From the NCBI RefSeq assembly GCF_009659535.1, contig NZ_VJZZ01000007.1:248001-312000 (forward strand): a DNA stretch of 64,000 nucleotides. The letters run 5' to 3'. The position numbers were made by a program, and so were the translations under genes. Positions 34,201 to 40,589 of this stretch are shown in pieces (position 1 is the stretch's first letter; each line of letters starts with the position of its first letter). The notes under the pieces are model-generated. The model made no database searches. It was not told the DNA's origin and was given only the letters and a program-made list of their open reading frames with translations. This stretch comes from Aggregicoccus sp. 17bor-14 (GTDB lineage Bacteria; Myxococcota; Myxococcia; Myxococcales; Myxococcaceae).

Positions 34201-34396
34201 GGAGGAGCAGGGGCTCGCGCGCGCCTCCGAGGGCACGCGCCTGCGGCTGCCCGCGAGCTGGGCGGGGCGCACCCTGCGCTGCACGCTCACGGGGCGTGAG
34301 GTGCAGGTGCCTGCGGACGGCGCGCTCGAGCTCGCGCCGCTGCTCGAGCGCTTCCCGGTGGTGCTGCTGGAGGGCGCGGGAGGGGGCGGCGGATGA
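31241..34396 (+). CDS. treY: Malto-oligosyltrehalose synthase
   Basis: A 1051-residue GH13 enzyme that converts the reducing end of malto-oligosaccharides or glycogen-derived glucans into an alpha,alpha-1,1-linked trehalose unit. The TreY signatures are clear: STYRLQFHAGFRFEDALAQV, SHLYASPYLKAAPGSTHGYD, DVVPNHMGI, VTGLRIDHPDGLFDP with the nucleophile Asp, KGLEDTAFYVYNRF and SSSTHDTKRSEDVRARL. It is longer than most TreY proteins, partly because of a 50-residue acidic N-terminal extension. The start is ATG 31241, where family similarity follows after that extension; GTG codons further upstream cannot be excluded. It overlaps the debranching enzyme gene by four bases, so the two are co-translated. 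The partner hydrolase TreZ is not in this window. Confidence 0.95.
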   Translation: MAREELDEVSPETHFTAPEGPQAVHAQQGPAEAPADAGAEALYARAREDLLARRSTPLSTYRLQFHAGFRFEDALAQVPYLKALGVSHLYASPYLKAAPGSTHGYDVVDHTQLNPEVGTPEQHARLCAALQEAGLGQVLDVVPNHMGIERFNPLWFDVLENGPSSVYAAFFDVDWDPVKAELKDKVLLPILGDQYGVVLEKGELKLSFQDGAFSVNYYDHRFPVAPRQYARVLELGLERLEAQLGESDPHFVELQSILTALHHLPPRTETERARVRERAREKEVIKRRLAAVAAASPPVAAYIAENVRTFNGTPGDARSFDRLDALLQGCSYRLAHWRVAGEEINYRRFFDINGLAALRVEDPEVFEEAHALVFKWLCEAKVTGLRIDHPDGLFDPTAYFLNLQERYFLEHARALHTRSGNARDGAPFESLVPALKARWRREVEQDPASPLRKALYVVVEKIQGGKERIPEDWAVHGTTGYRYANAVGGVFVDPSAERALTETYERYADRAAGTEDFEELVYTKKQLIMRVSMASEINVLARELNRISEMNRRSRDFTLNALRRALVEFIALFPVYRTYVDGWRPELDARDVQYVEWTIARAKARNTTTNASIYDFLRDILLRRYPEHLDEREKSVMLRFAMKLQQVTGPVMAKGLEDTAFYVYNRFVALNEVGGEPEHFGTSPETFHQRNVERAENWPASMLSSSTHDTKRSEDVRARLFVLSELPDAWRHQVRRWARQTQKHVTDLQGREAPSPNDTYLFFQTVVGAWPMGDALESLSGEAFEDFRRRMREYMAKAVKEAKENSSWTNPDEAYDAAVARFVDACLDPKKSPVFLRDVQAFKRRIERAGQHNALGQLLLKLASPGAVDTYQGCELWDLSLVDPDNRRPVDFALRARLLEALDQEAKQDAAGLAQALAADMTDGRAKLYLLAAGLRLRQRHPQLFREGNYVALAAEGPRASAQVSFVREGGGACLLASAPRFTLSALEEQGLARASEGTRLRLPASWAGRTLRCTLTGREVQVPADGALELAPLLERFPVVLLEGAGGGGG

Positions 34397-36567
34397 GGCG
34401 CGTGGAGGTGCTGCCGGGGCGCCCCCATCCGCTGGGGGCCACCTTCGACGGGCAGGGCGTGAACTTCGCGGTGTACAGCGAGGGGGCGCGCCGGATGGAG
34501 GTGTGCCTCTTCGACCCCGCCGAGCCCTCGCGCGAGCTGCGCCGCCTCCCGCTGCTCGAGCAGACGGGGCACGTGTGGCACGGGTACGTGCCGGGCGTGA
34601 AGCCCGGCGCGCTCTACGGCCTGCGCGCGCACGGCCCCTACGAGCCGAAGAAGGGGCTGCGCTACAACCCGGCGAAGCTGCTGGTGGACCCGTACGCGCG
34701 CGCGCTCGCCGGGCAGGTGGACTTCTCCGCCCCCATCTACGGCTACCGCCCCCAGAAGCCCGCCGCCGCGAGCCCTGCGGCCACGCCCGCGGCGGACGCG
34801 GAGCTGGACCTGCTGGCGGACCCGCGCGACAGCGCCGCGGGCGTGCCCAAGGGCGTGGTGCTCACGGACGCCTTCGACTGGGGCGAGGACCGCGCCCCCC
34901 GCACGCCCTGGAACCGCAGCCTGCTCTACGAGCTGCACGTGAAGGGCTTCACGAAGCTGCACCCGGGGATCCCGGAGCCCCTGCGCGGCACCTATGCGGG
35001 GCTCGCGCACCCCGCCTCCCTCGAGCACCTCAAGCGCCTGGGGGTGACGGCGGTGGAGCTCTTGCCCATCCACGCCTTCATCAGCGAGCCCTTCCTCAGC
35101 GAGAAGGGGCTGACGAACTACTGGGGCTACAACACGCTGAGCTACTTCGCGCCGCACGCCGCCTACGCGAGCGCGAAGGACCCGGCCGGGGTGCTCGCCG
35201 AGTTCAAGGGGATGGTGAAGCTGCTGCACGCGGCCGGCATCGAGGTGCTGCTGGACGTGGTCTACAACCACACCTGCGAGGGCAACCACCTGGGGCCCAC
35301 GCTCAGCTTCAAGGGCCTGGACAACGCGGCGTACTACCGGCTCACCGAGAAGGACCCGCGCTACTACATGGACTTCACCGGGTGCGGCAACTCGTGGAAC
35401 GCCACGCACCCGCAGGCGCTGAAGCTGGTGGCGGACTCGCTTCGCTACTGGGTGCAGGAGATGCACGTGGACGGGTTCCGCTTCGACCTGGCCACCACCC
35501 TGGGCCGCGACCGCATGGGCTACGACACGCGCGCGGCCTTCTTCCAGATCCTCCACCAGGACCCGGTCTTGAGCCAGGTGAAGCTCATCGCGGAGCCCTG
35601 GGACGTGGGGGACTTCGGCTACCAGGTGGGCAACTTCCCGGTGCTCTGGAGCGAGTGGAACGGCAAGTACCGCGACACCATCCGCAAGTACTGGAAGGGC
35701 GATGACCGGCAGGCCGCGGAGATCGGCTACCGGCTCACCGGCTCCTCGGACCTGTACGCGCTCTCCGGCCGCCGGCCCACCGCGAGCGTGAACTTCATCA
35801 CCGCGCACGACGGCTTCACCCTGCACGACCTGGTCACCTACTCGCAGAAGCACAACGAGGCGAACCAGGAGGACAACCGCGACGGCGCGAACGACAACCA
35901 CGCCTGGAACTGCGGCGTGGAGGGCGAGACCGAGGACCCGAAGATCCGCGCGCTGCGCGAGCAGCAGAAGCGCAACTTCCTCGCCACGCTCTTCCTCAGC
36001 CAGGGCGTGCCCATGCTCGTGGCGGGCGACGAGATGGGCCGCACGCAGAAGGGCAACAACAACGCGTACTGCCAGGACAACCCGCTCTCGTGGGTGAGCT
36101 GGGAGCCGGACGAGGCGGGTCGGGCGCTGCTCGAGTTCACCGCGACCATGAGCCGCATCCGGCGCGAGCAGCCGGTGCTCAGCAAGCGCCGCTTCTTCCG
36201 CGGCGCGTACATCTGGGACAGCGAGCTGAAGGACCTCGCCTGGTTCCGGCCGGACGGGCGCGAGATGCGCAAGGAGGACTGGGAGAAGCCCTACGTGCGC
36301 TCGCTGGGCTTCCTGCTCGGCGGCGATGCGCTGCCCACCCCGGACGACGAGGGCAACCGCATCGTGGGGGACACGCTGCTGGTGCTGCTGAACGCGCACT
36401 ACGAGCCCATTACGTTCAGCCTGCCGGCGATCGAGTGGGGCGCGGACTGGGAGCAGGTGGTGGACACGGCGAGCGGCGAGGTGCTGCGGGGGCACACGCC
36501 GGCGGGCGGCAAGCTGCAGGTGGCGGCGCGGGGGCTGGTGGTGCTGCGCCGTCCGGCGACCGAATAG
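34393..36567 (+). CDS. glgX: Glycogen debranching enzyme (isoamylase, GlgX/TreX)
   Basis: A 724-residue GH13 isoamylase-type debranching enzyme. A CBM48 module (about 8-95, VLPGRPHPLGATFDGQGVNF, FAVYSEGARRMEVCLF) precedes the catalytic barrel, which has ELLPIHAF, DVVYNHTCEGN, GFRFDLATTL (nucleophile Asp), LIAEPWDVG (acid Glu) and TAHDGFTLHDLV. It cuts alpha-1,6 branches. In trehalose pathways this activity (TreX) supplies linear chains to TreY. Here its ATG overlaps the TreY stop (ATGA, 34393-34396), so it probably serves trehalose synthesis as much as glycogen breakdown. Length and motif order are normal. Confidence 0.95.
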   Translation: MRRVEVLPGRPHPLGATFDGQGVNFAVYSEGARRMEVCLFDPAEPSRELRRLPLLEQTGHVWHGYVPGVKPGALYGLRAHGPYEPKKGLRYNPAKLLVDPYARALAGQVDFSAPIYGYRPQKPAAASPAATPAADAELDLLADPRDSAAGVPKGVVLTDAFDWGEDRAPRTPWNRSLLYELHVKGFTKLHPGIPEPLRGTYAGLAHPASLEHLKRLGVTAVELLPIHAFISEPFLSEKGLTNYWGYNTLSYFAPHAAYASAKDPAGVLAEFKGMVKLLHAAGIEVLLDVVYNHTCEGNHLGPTLSFKGLDNAAYYRLTEKDPRYYMDFTGCGNSWNATHPQALKLVADSLRYWVQEMHVDGFRFDLATTLGRDRMGYDTRAAFFQILHQDPVLSQVKLIAEPWDVGDFGYQVGNFPVLWSEWNGKYRDTIRKYWKGDDRQAAEIGYRLTGSSDLYALSGRRPTASVNFITAHDGFTLHDLVTYSQKHNEANQEDNRDGANDNHAWNCGVEGETEDPKIRALREQQKRNFLATLFLSQGVPMLVAGDEMGRTQKGNNNAYCQDNPLSWVSWEPDEAGRALLEFTATMSRIRREQPVLSKRRFFRGAYIWDSELKDLAWFRPDGREMRKEDWEKPYVRSLGFLLGGDALPTPDDEGNRIVGDTLLVLLNAHYEPITFSLPAIEWGADWEQVVDTASGEVLRGHTPAGGKLQVAARGLVVLRRPATE

Positions 36568-36659
36568 ATCGACGCGCCCGCACCTGGCGGGTAGGGTGCT
36601 CGCCCATTTCCCGGTGCGCGGCGGTCCAGGACCGCGCCGGGGCAGGTCAGGAACCATCC

Positions 36660-37619
36660 GTGAATACGACAGCGGCCCTGTGGGTCGGGTTCAACCTCTT
36701 CGTGCTGGCGATGCTCGCGCTCGACCTGGGCGTGTTCAACCGCAAGGAGCACGTCACCACGCCGAAGGAGGCGGGGGTCTGGACGGGCGTGTGGGTGACG
36801 CTCAGCCTGATCTTCTGCGCCGGCATCTGGCACTACCGGGGCCCGGCGGTGGGCATGCAGTGGCTCACCGCGTACGTGGTCGAGTACGCGCTGTCGGTGG
36901 ACAACCTCTTCGTCTTCCTGATGGTGTTCAGCTACTTCCGGGTGGCGCCGCTGCACCAGCACCGGGTGCTGTACTGGGGCATCCTCGGCGCCTTCGTGAT
37001 GCGCGCCACGCTGATCATCGTGGGCGCGAGCCTGGTGCAGCGCTTCAACTGGCTCATCTACCTGTTCGGCGCCTTCCTCGTCTTCACCGCGGTGAAGATG
37101 TTCTTCGAGAGCGAGGAGGAGGAGGACCCGGAGCAGCAGCTGATCGTGCGCTGGAGCCGGCGGGTGCTGCCGGTGTCCAAGACCCCGCGCGAGACCTCCC
37201 ACTTCTTCGTGCGCGAGGACGGGCGGCTGAAGGTGACGCCGCTGTTCATCGTGCTGCTGGTGGTGGAGGCGACCGACCTGCTCTTCGCGCTGGACTCCAT
37301 CCCGGCGGTGCTGGGCATCAGCCAGGACAGCTTCATCGTCTACACGTCCAACGTGTGCGCCATCCTCGGCCTGCGCTCGCTCTTCTTCGTGGTGGCGAGC
37401 CTGATGGACAAGTTCCACCTGCTCAAGGTGGGGCTCAGCGCCATCCTCGCGTTCGTGGGGGTGAAGATGCTCATCACCTACTTCGACGTGCACGTGCCCA
37501 TCGGCTGGTCGCTGGGGACCATCGCCGGCATCCTGCTGCTCTCCATCGTGGCCTCGCTCATCTGGCCGCAGGCGGCCGAGGAGCCGACGCGCGAGGGGCC
37601 GCGGGACGTGGAGCAGTAG
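36660..37619 (+). CDS. TerC family integral membrane protein
   Basis: A 319-residue protein with about eight or nine membrane helices and the TerC signature: AYVVEYALSVDNLFVFLMVF, EATDLLFALDSIPAVLGI and LRSLFFVVASLMDKFHLLK. Conserved acidic residues in helices (Glu in VVEYALSVDN, Asp in LFALDS) are likely metal ligands. TerC-like proteins export manganese or support metalation of secreted proteins. The start is the GTG at 36660; family sequence begins immediately (NTTAALWVGFNLFV). It lies 92 bases after the debranching enzyme. I looked for a yybP-ykoY manganese riboswitch in that gap and did not see one. Confidence 0.92.
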   Translation: MNTTAALWVGFNLFVLAMLALDLGVFNRKEHVTTPKEAGVWTGVWVTLSLIFCAGIWHYRGPAVGMQWLTAYVVEYALSVDNLFVFLMVFSYFRVAPLHQHRVLYWGILGAFVMRATLIIVGASLVQRFNWLIYLFGAFLVFTAVKMFFESEEEEDPEQQLIVRWSRRVLPVSKTPRETSHFFVREDGRLKVTPLFIVLLVVEATDLLFALDSIPAVLGISQDSFIVYTSNVCAILGLRSLFFVVASLMDKFHLLKVGLSAILAFVGVKMLITYFDVHVPIGWSLGTIAGILLLSIVASLIWPQAAEEPTREGPRDVEQ

Positions 37620-37691
37620 CAAGAGCGGGGGCGCGCGCGTCGCGTTTCGCTTGCGTGCCCGGGGGCTGCGCGCCATAGGGTGGGGCCACCT

Positions 37692-38075
37692 ATGTCCTCG
37701 ACCCTCACCGATGGCATTCGCGTCACCGTGCGGCCCGCCTACTGGGCCGAGCGCAGCCAGCCCGAGAGCGGCCAGTTCGCGTTCATGTACACCGTCGAGC
37801 TCGTGAACGAGGGCAGCCTCCCCGCCCAGCTGCGCAGCCGGCACTGGGTGATCACGGACGGCAACGGCCACGTGGAGGAGGTGCGCGGCGAGGGCGTGGT
37901 GGGCAAGCAGCCCTCGCTCGCCCCCGGCGAGCGCTTCGAGTACACGAGCTGGGCGATGCTGCGCACCCCCTTCGGCACCATGCGCGGCGAGTACCTGATG
38001 GTGCGCCCGGACGGCGCGCGCTTCGAGGCGCGCATCGGCGAGTTCGCGCTCACCCAGCCCCACGCCCTGCACTGA
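37692..38075 (+). CDS. apaG: ApaG domain protein
   Basis: A 127-residue single-domain ApaG protein with an immunoglobulin-like beta-sandwich. The family signature is FMYTVELVNEGSLPAQLRSR, HWVITDGNGHVEEVRGEGVV, GKQPSLAPGERFEYTSW and TPFGTMRGEYLM. ApaG is linked in enterobacteria to Co/Mg resistance and diadenosine-polyphosphate metabolism; the exact reaction remains unclear. ATG 37692 is preceded by no strong ribosome binding site. The gene is 7 bases upstream of hemH, so co-transcription with it is likely. Confidence 0.93.
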   Translation: MSSTLTDGIRVTVRPAYWAERSQPESGQFAFMYTVELVNEGSLPAQLRSRHWVITDGNGHVEEVRGEGVVGKQPSLAPGERFEYTSWAMLRTPFGTMRGEYLMVRPDGARFEARIGEFALTQPHALH

Positions 38076-38082
38076 AGGCCCC

Positions 38083-39147
38083 ATGCGCGCGCCTGCTCCC
38101 GACGCTCCGAAGAAGGGCCTGCTGCTGGTGAACCTGGGCACGCCGGATGCGCCCGAGGCGGGCCCGGTGCGCCGCTACCTGCGCGAGTTCCTCGGAGACC
38201 CGCGCGTGCTGGACCTGCCGGCGGCCGGGCGCACGCTGCTGCTCGAGGGCGCCATCCTCCCGTTCCGCCCGGCCAAGAGCGCCGAGGCCTACCGGAAGAT
38301 CTGGACCCCCGAGGGCTCGCCCCTGCTCGTCTACAGCCGCGCCCTCGAGCGCGCGGTGGCCGAGCGGCTCTCGGGCGAGTACGCGGTGGAGCTGGGGATG
38401 CGCTACGGCAACCCGTCCTTGCCGGCGGCGCTCGCGCGGCTGCGCGCGCGCGGCGTGAGCGAGCTCACGGTGCTGCCGCTCTACCCGCAGGAGGCCGCCT
38501 CCTCCTCGGGTTCCACGCGCGCGCGGGTCTACGAGCTGCTCGCCGGGGGCTGGGACGCGACGCCCGTGCGCATGGTGCCCGCGTTCTTCGACGACGCCGG
38601 GTTCCTGGATGCCTTCGCCGCGGTGGCCACGCCGGAGCTCGCGCGCTTTCGCCAGGACCACGTGCTCTTCAGCTTCCACGGCCTGCCCGAGCGCCACATG
38701 CGCAAGAGCGACCCGAGTGGCGGGCACTGCCTCTCCTCTGCGGACTGCTGTGCGCAGCTCACGGCGGTGAACCGGACCTGCTATCGCGCCCAGAGCTACG
38801 CCACGGCGCGCGCGCTCGCCGCGCGGCTCGGGCTCGCGGAGGGCGCGAGCAGCGTGTCCTTCCAGAGCCGGCTCGGGCGCACGCCGTGGATCCACCCGTA
38901 CACGGACGTGGTGCTCCCGGAGCTCGCGCAGAGGGGCGTGCGCCGGCTCGCGGTGATGTGCCCGGCCTTCGTCGCGGACTGCCTCGAGACGCTCGAGGAG
39001 ATCGGCCTGCGCGCCCGCGACCAGTTCCGCGCGGCAGGCGGCGAGGACCTGCTGCTCGTGCCCAGCCTCAACGCCCACCCCGCCTGGGTGGAGGCCGTCG
39101 TGCGGCTCGTGCGTGCCACCGCTCCCGCTGGGAACGGGGTGGGGTGA
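38083..39147 (+). CDS. hemH: Ferrochelatase with [2Fe-2S]-type cysteine insert
   Basis: A 354-residue ferrochelatase, which inserts iron into protoporphyrin IX in the last step of protohaem synthesis. Family landmarks are LLLVNLGTPDAP, LPLYPQ, catalytic His199 in FSFHGLP, SFQSRLGRTPWIHPYTD and CPAFVADCLETLEEI. An internal segment holds four cysteines, Cys216, Cys222, Cys223 and Cys233 (GGHCLSSADCC and NRTCYRAQ). A class of bacterial ferrochelatases, including that of Myxococcus xanthus, binds a [2Fe-2S] cluster through internal cysteines of this kind, so the same is likely here. It follows apaG closely. An array of dyads begins 12 bases after its stop. Confidence 0.95.
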   Translation: MRAPAPDAPKKGLLLVNLGTPDAPEAGPVRRYLREFLGDPRVLDLPAAGRTLLLEGAILPFRPAKSAEAYRKIWTPEGSPLLVYSRALERAVAERLSGEYAVELGMRYGNPSLPAALARLRARGVSELTVLPLYPQEAASSSGSTRARVYELLAGGWDATPVRMVPAFFDDAGFLDAFAAVATPELARFRQDHVLFSFHGLPERHMRKSDPSGGHCLSSADCCAQLTAVNRTCYRAQSYATARALAARLGLAEGASSVSFQSRLGRTPWIHPYTDVVLPELAQRGVRRLAVMCPAFVADCLETLEEIGLRARDQFRAAGGEDLLLVPSLNAHPAWVEAVVRLVRATAPAGNGVG

Positions 39148-39158
39148 GCCGGAGGTCC

Positions 39159-39174
39159 CACCGGAATACCGGTG
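39159..39174. promoter_or_regulatory. Dyad array, site 1 (CACCGGAATACCGGTG)
   Basis: First of three 16-base inverted repeats with identical five-base arms (CACCG and CGGTG) around six variable bases; here the match extends to six bases per arm. It is centred 44 bases before site 2. The repeated format and spacing point to binding sites for one dimeric regulator, in the position expected for an upstream activating sequence of the promoter at 39294. Confidence 0.6.
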
Positions 39175-39202
39175 CGTCCTTCTCACCCGCCCGGGCGTGC
39201 TT

Positions 39203-39218
39203 CACCGCGGTATCGGTG
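39203..39218. promoter_or_regulatory. Dyad array, site 2 (CACCGCGGTATCGGTG)
   Basis: Second of the three repeats, with perfect five-base arms. It lies 24 bases (start to start) before site 3. All three share CACCG-NNN-T-NN-CGGTG. Confidence 0.6.
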
Positions 39219-39226
39219 GCGCAACG

Positions 39227-39242
39227 CACCGAAATCACGGTG
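39227..39242. promoter_or_regulatory. Dyad array, site 3 (CACCGAAATCACGGTG)
   Basis: Third repeat, perfect five-base arms, ending about 52 bases upstream of the sigma-54-like -24 element. No other function explains the conservation, since the region is between genes. Confidence 0.6.
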
Positions 39243-39293
39243 TGCGCGACGCCTTTCCCTCCCAAGCATCCGAAAGGACTGGAGAGGCGCGTC

Positions 39294-39309
39294 TGGCACG
39301 CGGCTCGCT
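39294..39309 (+). promoter_or_regulatory. Sigma-54-like promoter (-24/-12)
   Basis: TGGCACG-CGGC-TCGCT matches the RpoN consensus TGGCACG-N4-TTGCW at all but one listed base. The invariant GG (39295-39296) and GC (39307-39308) have the required 10-base spacing. It is followed by a small dyad (AGTCCG-TCTTC-CGGACT, 39310-39326), a strong ribosome binding site (GAGGAGGA) and an ATG at 39344. RpoN promoters are abundant in myxobacteria. The call is by eye and needs mapping. Confidence 0.5.
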
Positions 39310-39343
39310 AGTCCGTCTTCCGGACTTCGAGGAGGAACACGAG

Positions 39344-39391
39344 ATGAAGCAGGCAGGCAAGCAGGAGAAGGCCGCGGGGGGGCGCTCATGA
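39344..39391 (+). CDS. Candidate 15-residue micro-ORF
   Basis: ATG 39344 lies 7 bases after GAGGAGGA, one of the best ribosome binding sites in the window, and encodes the 15-residue MKQAGKQEKAAGGRS. Its TGA overlaps the ATG of the next small frame (ATGA, 39388-39391), the arrangement normally seen in coupled genes. It is highly basic and has no hydrophobic segment. It may be a leader peptide that controls translation of the second frame, or a real small protein. Homology cannot be judged at this length. Confidence 0.4.
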   Translation: MKQAGKQEKAAGGRS

Positions 39392-39540
39392 GCGCGCTGG
39401 TGCTGGTGGCAATGGCGCTGCTGCTGCTCGCGCTGCGGGCGGAGGCGCTGCGGCGCGTGCAGGTCAGGGTGCGTGGCGGAGGGCCGCGAGGGCGAGCAGT
39501 ACCCAGCCCGCGAGGAAGCCGAGCCCTCCGAGTGGCGTGA
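39388..39540 (+). CDS. Candidate 50-residue small membrane protein
   Basis: The frame starts at the ATG overlapping the micro-ORF stop and encodes a 50-residue protein: a hydrophobic helix (SALVLVAMALLLLALRAEAL) followed by an Arg-rich tail (RRVQVRVRGGGPRGRAVPSP). This is the shape of single-span small membrane proteins. Its 3' part overlaps the last 77 bases of the DUF423 gene on the opposite strand, so some of the tail may be an accident of antisense coding. Promoter, ribosome binding site and coupling argue for expression. Confidence 0.35.
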   Translation: MSALVLVAMALLLLALRAEALRRVQVRVRGGGPRGRAVPSPRGSRALRVA

Positions 39541-39850
39541 TCGCGCCCAGTCCGCGCACGCCCGTGAGCGCGAGCGCGTAGAGGCTGCCGGAGAAGAGCA
39601 GGATGCCGACGAGGAAGGCCCACCCGGCGCCATCCAGCAGGCCCGGCGGGACGCCCGCAGGCCGCACCGCCGCGAGCAGCCCCACGGCCAGCAGCGCGAG
39701 CGCGTGGTACATGTGGTAGCGGGCGCCCGTCTCGAAGACGGCGAGCAGGTCCGCGCCGAGCCGCGCCTTCAGGGCGTGGGCGCCGAACGCCCCCGCCGCC
39801 ACCGAGAGGAAGCCGTTCAGCGCACCGAGCAGGAGCCAGAGCCGCGTCAT
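39464..39850 (-). CDS. DUF423 family membrane protein (YgdD-like)
   Basis: A 128-residue inner-membrane protein of the DUF423 family with four helices. The family signature is the opening LWLLLGALNGFLSVAAGAFG followed by AHALK, and FETGARYHMYHALALLAVGL. The C-terminal helices are WAFLVGILLFSGSLYALAL and LGGLGFLAGWVLLALAAL. Function is not known; members are widespread small membrane proteins. ATG 39850 is the only start before the conserved sequence. It is divergent from a lipoprotein gene, and its 3' end overlaps a possible small ORF on the other strand. Confidence 0.88.
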   Translation of the reverse strand: MTRLWLLLGALNGFLSVAAGAFGAHALKARLGADLLAVFETGARYHMYHALALLAVGLLAAVRPAGVPPGLLDGAGWAFLVGILLFSGSLYALALTGVRGLGAITPLGGLGFLAGWVLLALAALRHAP

Positions 39851-40004
39851 GGGCCGGTTCTTAGCAGGGCGGGGCGCTCCGCTCCCCTCAGACTTTTGAG
39901 GTCTGCGAGGGCCGAGAGCCTCGGAAAACCGGACGCGGCGTGGGCGTCCCCTCGGAGGGTGCAGGCGGGTGATGCGGGCCTCTCGCTTGCAGAGCACGAC
40001 GCCC

Positions 40005-40586
40005 ATGCGCTCGAGCCCCCTTCTGTTCCTCGTCCTCCCGCTGCTCGCTGCCTGTGGTGACTCGGACACGATCCGGCTGCGCACGGCCGGGGACGACCTC
40101 CTCTTCGACCTGCCCCACGCGAGCCTGGCCTTCGCTCCGAACGGGATCACGCAGCTGCGCGTGTGCGGCCTCAGTGACCCGCTGCCCGGCGGTGAGGACG
40201 ACGAGACGACCCTCTGCGCGCTCCTCGACGTGAACAGGGCGGAGCTCGAGGCGAGGAGCCCGGGCGCGGTGACGCTGAAGCTCGAGGGCAGCGCGGTGGT
40301 GAGCAACGAGGTGCCGGGCCAGTCCCCTTCGTTCGAGCCCGGCGCGGGCCACGCGCCCCAGGTGCGCGCGGCGTGGGTGACCGAGGGCTGCTTCGGCCCT
40401 CCGAACCCGGAGCCCGCCGTGCAGCAGGTGCGCGGCGAGCTGCGGATCGAGGCGCACGATGACAACCACTGGCGGGGCCACCTCGAGCTGCACATGGAGG
40501 GGCAGCCCGGGGGCTCCGGCTGCGTCGTGGGGGCCGAGGGCGCCGACTTCGAGGTGCAGTTCGACGCGGCGTACCCGCTCTTCTAG
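40005..40586 (+). CDS. Hypothetical lipoprotein
   Basis: A 193-residue predicted lipoprotein. It has a signal peptide with lipobox (PLLFLVLPLLAACGDSD), then a beta-rich domain of unknown type (LRTAGDDLLFDLPHASLAF, AVTLKLEGSAVVSN, VRGELRIEAHDDNHWRGHLE). Two cysteine pairs (RVCGLSD/TTLCALLD and EGCFGPP/SGCVVGA) may form disulfides in the periplasm. No family is recognised. ATG 40005 begins the signal peptide. The spacer from the divergent DUF423 gene carries the dyad CAGAC-N7-GTCTG (39889-39905), a possible regulatory site. The gene ends 3 bases from the convergent DUF885 gene. Confidence 0.7.
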   Translation: MRSSPLLFLVLPLLAACGDSDTIRLRTAGDDLLFDLPHASLAFAPNGITQLRVCGLSDPLPGGEDDETTLCALLDVNRAELEARSPGAVTLKLEGSAVVSNEVPGQSPSFEPGAGHAPQVRAAWVTEGCFGPPNPEPAVQQVRGELRIEAHDDNHWRGHLELHMEGQPGGSGCVVGAEGADFEVQFDAAYPLF

Positions 40587-40589
40587 CGC

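Noticed and set aside
36568-36659. Possible yybP-ykoY manganese riboswitch before the TerC gene
   Set aside because: The 92-base gap lacks the conserved core sequences and paired regions of that element, although TerC genes often carry it.
39159-39242. CRISPR-like reading of the three 16-bp repeats
   Set aside because: Repeats are too short, spacers are unequal (28 and 8 bases) and only the dyad arms are shared; no cas genes. A regulator-binding array fits better.
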